A stretch of DNA of 64,000 nt from positions 1 through 64,000 of the forward strand of contig NZ_BQXN01000007.1 of NCBI RefSeq assembly GCF_045862745.1, read 5' to 3'. The notes below the pieces were generated by a model. The model was given only the letters and a program-made list of their open reading frames with translations, searched no databases and was not told where the DNA came from. This stretch comes from Furfurilactobacillus entadae (lineage in GTDB: Bacteria > Bacillota > Bacilli > Lactobacillales > Lactobacillaceae). This document shows positions 61,860 to 64,000 of the stretch, in pieces. Numbering within the stretch: position 1 is the first letter of the stretch; every line of letters begins with the position of its first letter. The position numbers were made by a program, and so were the translations under genes.

Positions 61860-62023
61860 GATGGTTAACTCCCCCAAAATGACGGTTATAACAAAATGAC
61901 TCTGGCCACATTGTAACACGGGGAGCGGATGGGTCACGGTCAAAGTGATTCTTTCTATATATAATGAAGTGTGAATTTATTTTATCGGGGAGGTCTGCTA
62001 CAATAATCGTTGAGGTGGAGCGA

Positions 62024-62728
62024 ATGAAACCGTTTATTCATAATGACTGGTGGTCCGTCTTGGAACCTGAATTTGAACAGGCGTACTATCAGGAGTTACA
62101 CAATTTTTTGAAGCAAGAGTACCAAACGCAAACCATCTATCCAGAAATGCACCATATCTTTGCGGCGTTTGACTGGACACCGTTTAAAGACGTCAAGGTC
62201 GTTATCTTGGGGCAAGATCCGTACCACGGTCCTCACCAGGCGTGCGGGTTAAGTTTTGCCGTGATGCCCGGTGTCCCGGTGCCACCGTCACTCGTTAACA
62301 TCTATAAGGAACTGAATGATGATTTGGGAATCGCTCCAGTGAATCATGGTTTCTTAAAGGCGTGGGCTGATCAGGGCGTTCTGTTACTGAATTCTGTGCT
62401 GACGGTTCGCGACGGGCAGGCGTTTTCTCACGCCCATCACGGGTGGGAGCAGTTAACGGATACTGCAATTCGAAAACTATCTGAACGTGAAGAGCCGGTG
62501 GTCTTTATTTTATGGGGCCGGGCTGCTCGTGATAAGATTAAGTTAATTGATACGCATAAGAACATTGTGTTGCAGTCAGCACATCCCAGTCCGTTATCTG
62601 CGTATCGCGGTTTCTTTGGTTCTAAACCATTTTCCAAAACTAACGAGGCCCTCATTGCGATGGGTGAGACCCCCATCGACTGGCAATTACCAGCGACGGC
62701 CTCGTTGGCTGATCTTCAAAACGTGTAA
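62024..62728 (+). CDS. ung: Uracil-DNA glycosylase
   Basis: The 234-residue enzyme has the family-1 UDG motifs ILGQDPYHG (catalytic Asp) and HPSPLSAYRGFFGS (catalytic His), plus LLLNSVLTV. It excises uracil from DNA and starts base-excision repair. I chose ATG 62024 with GGTGGAG upstream. It is followed by pta after 28 bp, an arrangement common in lactobacilli. Confidence 0.97.
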   Translation: MKPFIHNDWWSVLEPEFEQAYYQELHNFLKQEYQTQTIYPEMHHIFAAFDWTPFKDVKVVILGQDPYHGPHQACGLSFAVMPGVPVPPSLVNIYKELNDDLGIAPVNHGFLKAWADQGVLLLNSVLTVRDGQAFSHAHHGWEQLTDTAIRKLSEREEPVVFILWGRAARDKIKLIDTHKNIVLQSAHPSPLSAYRGFFGSKPFSKTNEALIAMGETPIDWQLPATASLADLQNV

Positions 62729-62756
62729 GTGACAACGATAATTGGAGGAACAACAC

Positions 62757-63740
62757 ATGGATTTGTTTGATAGCTTAAAGGATAAAATTGGTGGTCAGAA
62801 TAAAACAATCGTCTTTTCTGAAGGGGAAGACCCACGGATTCTTGGGGCGGCCATTCGCCTCGCTAAGGAAGGGCTAGTGAACCCAATCGTTTTGGGGGAC
62901 ACAGCTGCCATTGAACAGACGGTTGAAGACAATCACTTCGATGCCAGTTCATTGCTGTTACTGGATCCAGCCACATACCCAGCAGATAAGCAAAAGGACA
63001 TGTTGGACGCCTTAGAAGAACGTCGGGGCGGGAAGAATACCCGTGAACAACTGGCCGAATGGCTTAAAGACGTGAACTACTTTGGGACAATGCTGGTGTA
63101 CATGGATCAAGCTGACGGGATGGTGTCAGGCGCCGTGCACCCAACTGGTGACACGGTTCGCCCAGCCCTTCAGATCATCAAGACAAAGCCAGGTGTTAAA
63201 CGGATTTCCGGTGCGTTTGTGATGCAAAAGGGTGACGAACGCTACATCTTTGCTGACTGTGCCATCAACATTGAACTGGATGCAGCCGGCATGGCGGAGG
63301 TGGCCATTGAATCTGCGCACACCGCCAAGGTCTTTGACATTGATCCAAAGGTTGCCATGCTGAGTTTCTCCACAAAGGGATCAGCTAAGGGCGACATGGT
63401 GACAAAGGTTCAGGAAGCCACTAAGTTAGCTAACGAACAGGCACCTGATTTAGCCCTTGATGGTGAGTTACAATTTGACGCCGCCTTCGTGCCAAGTGTT
63501 GGTGCGTCAAAAGCGCCGGGGTCAAACGTGGCGGGCCATGCAACGGTCTTTGTCTTCCCTGAATTACAGTCTGGAAACATTGGCTACAAGATTGCGCAAC
63601 GGTTTGGTGGCTTTGAAGCCATTGGCCCCATTTTGCAAGGGTTAAATAAACCAGTTTCTGACTTATCCCGTGGGTGTGACGAAGAGGATGTGTACAAGGT
63701 TGCCATCATCACGGCCGCACAGTCGCTCACGGTTGATTAA
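62757..63740 (+). CDS. pta: Phosphate acetyltransferase
   Basis: The 327-residue enzyme is collinear with Pta (PTA_PTB fold), with EGEDPRILGAA near the N-terminus and VASGAVHPTGDTVRP-like GMVSGAVHPTGDT in the middle. It converts acetyl-CoA and phosphate to acetyl phosphate. I chose ATG 62757 with GGAGG 8 nt upstream; an upstream TTG in frame is rejected. It lies between ung and tsaE. Confidence 0.96.
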   Translation: MDLFDSLKDKIGGQNKTIVFSEGEDPRILGAAIRLAKEGLVNPIVLGDTAAIEQTVEDNHFDASSLLLLDPATYPADKQKDMLDALEERRGGKNTREQLAEWLKDVNYFGTMLVYMDQADGMVSGAVHPTGDTVRPALQIIKTKPGVKRISGAFVMQKGDERYIFADCAINIELDAAGMAEVAIESAHTAKVFDIDPKVAMLSFSTKGSAKGDMVTKVQEATKLANEQAPDLALDGELQFDAAFVPSVGASKAPGSNVAGHATVFVFPELQSGNIGYKIAQRFGGFEAIGPILQGLNKPVSDLSRGCDEEDVYKVAIITAAQSLTVD

Positions 63741-63847
63741 TTAATGATGTAAAGGACACACGTAATCGCGATTCCATAGCCGGGGCAAACGCCTGACTGG
63801 GGTGGCGATTTCTTGTCTTAAACCCAAAATGAATGTGAGGTGACAGG

Positions 63848-64000
63848 ATGTTAACCATTACAACAACGACGGATGAAGCGACGCAGGCTGTTGGTGCCCA
63901 GTTGGCCCCATTATTGAGCGCTGGCGATGTCATTCTTTTGGACGGTGACCTGGGCGCAGGGAAAACGACGTTGACGAAGGGGCTCGCCACTGGATTAGGC
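63848..64000 (+). CDS. tsaE: tRNA threonylcarbamoyladenosine biosynthesis ATPase TsaE (partial)
   Basis: The first 51 codons are present and the gene runs off the right edge. The product begins MLTITTTTDEATQAVGAQL and contains the Walker A GDLGAGKTTLTKG typical of TsaE, part of the t6A37 tRNA modification complex with TsaB and TsaD. It follows pta by about 107 bp. Confidence 0.9.
   Translation, partial: MLTITTTTDEATQAVGAQLAPLLSAGDVILLDGDLGAGKTTLTKGLATGLG

Overview
The window comes from a chromosome of the family Lactobacillaceae with moderate GC content. The evidence is a set of recognisable lactobacillar genes: clpP under a CtsR operator, a gal Leloir operon, separately transcribed gap, pgk, tpiA and eno, the secG-carboxylesterase-rnr-smpB cluster, an Apf-type LysM protein, an OpuC osmoprotectant operon, and surface proteins with KxYKxGKxW and LPxTG-type signals. 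No cggR regulator lies in front of gap, which would suit a heterofermentative species, but the window alone does not fix the species.

Layout. 1-5 kb: an SDR oxidoreductase divergent from a TetR regulator, a two-gene ABC transporter, clpP and a lone MenA/UbiA prenyltransferase. 5-9 kb: a T-box leader with a probable tyrosine specifier in front of an NhaC-family transporter, an aldo/keto reductase, a tiny basic protein and a nitroreductase with a cre site. 9-13 kb: a copper/redox locus with a small membrane protein, a CueO-like multicopper oxidase, a frameshifted MFS exporter and a PerR regulator; PerR-like boxes lie at both ends. 13-18.5 kb: a lone GH65 phosphorylase, a second SDR/TetR pair, a PnuC-type transporter and a short hypothetical gene.

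18.7-23.0 kb is the main accessory region. An intact tRNA-Arg(CCG) is followed, 4,133 bp later, by a second copy of its 3' end and downstream terminator (109 bp, about 96% identical). The AT-rich segment between carries an 893-residue sortase-anchored adhesin, an acidic gene fragment and pieces of IS3-family elements. No integrase is visible, so this looks like a decayed tRNA-targeted island. 23-29 kb follows with an MFS transporter whose ribosome-binding site lies in a stem-loop, a HAD phosphatase/LacI regulator pair under a perfect palindrome, and a second wall-anchored protein.

29-41 kb: the opuCABCD operon, a MarR/GNAT pair, a galactitol-type PTS divergent from a CdaR-like regulator, a tandem SnoaL-like protein, a pentapeptide-repeat protein and an ArsR/quinone-reductase pair. 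41-48 kb: galM, a small unknown gene, a GPH-family galactoside permease, galK, galT and galR, with matching operator-like sequences at both promoters and a consensus cre. 48-54 kb: a PgpA-like gene, then gap, pgk, tpiA and eno. 54-64 kb: TetR with a ClC antiporter, secG-est-rnr-smpB, the Apf protein, a LURP-one/YxjI-type protein, ung, pta and the start of tsaE, which runs off the right edge.

I see no CRISPR array, prophage or rRNA. The most unusual features are the tRNA-Arg island, the SD-sequestering hairpin, the small unknown gene in the gal operon, the PerR-like boxes shared by the oxidase locus and perR, and several very small unannotated genes.
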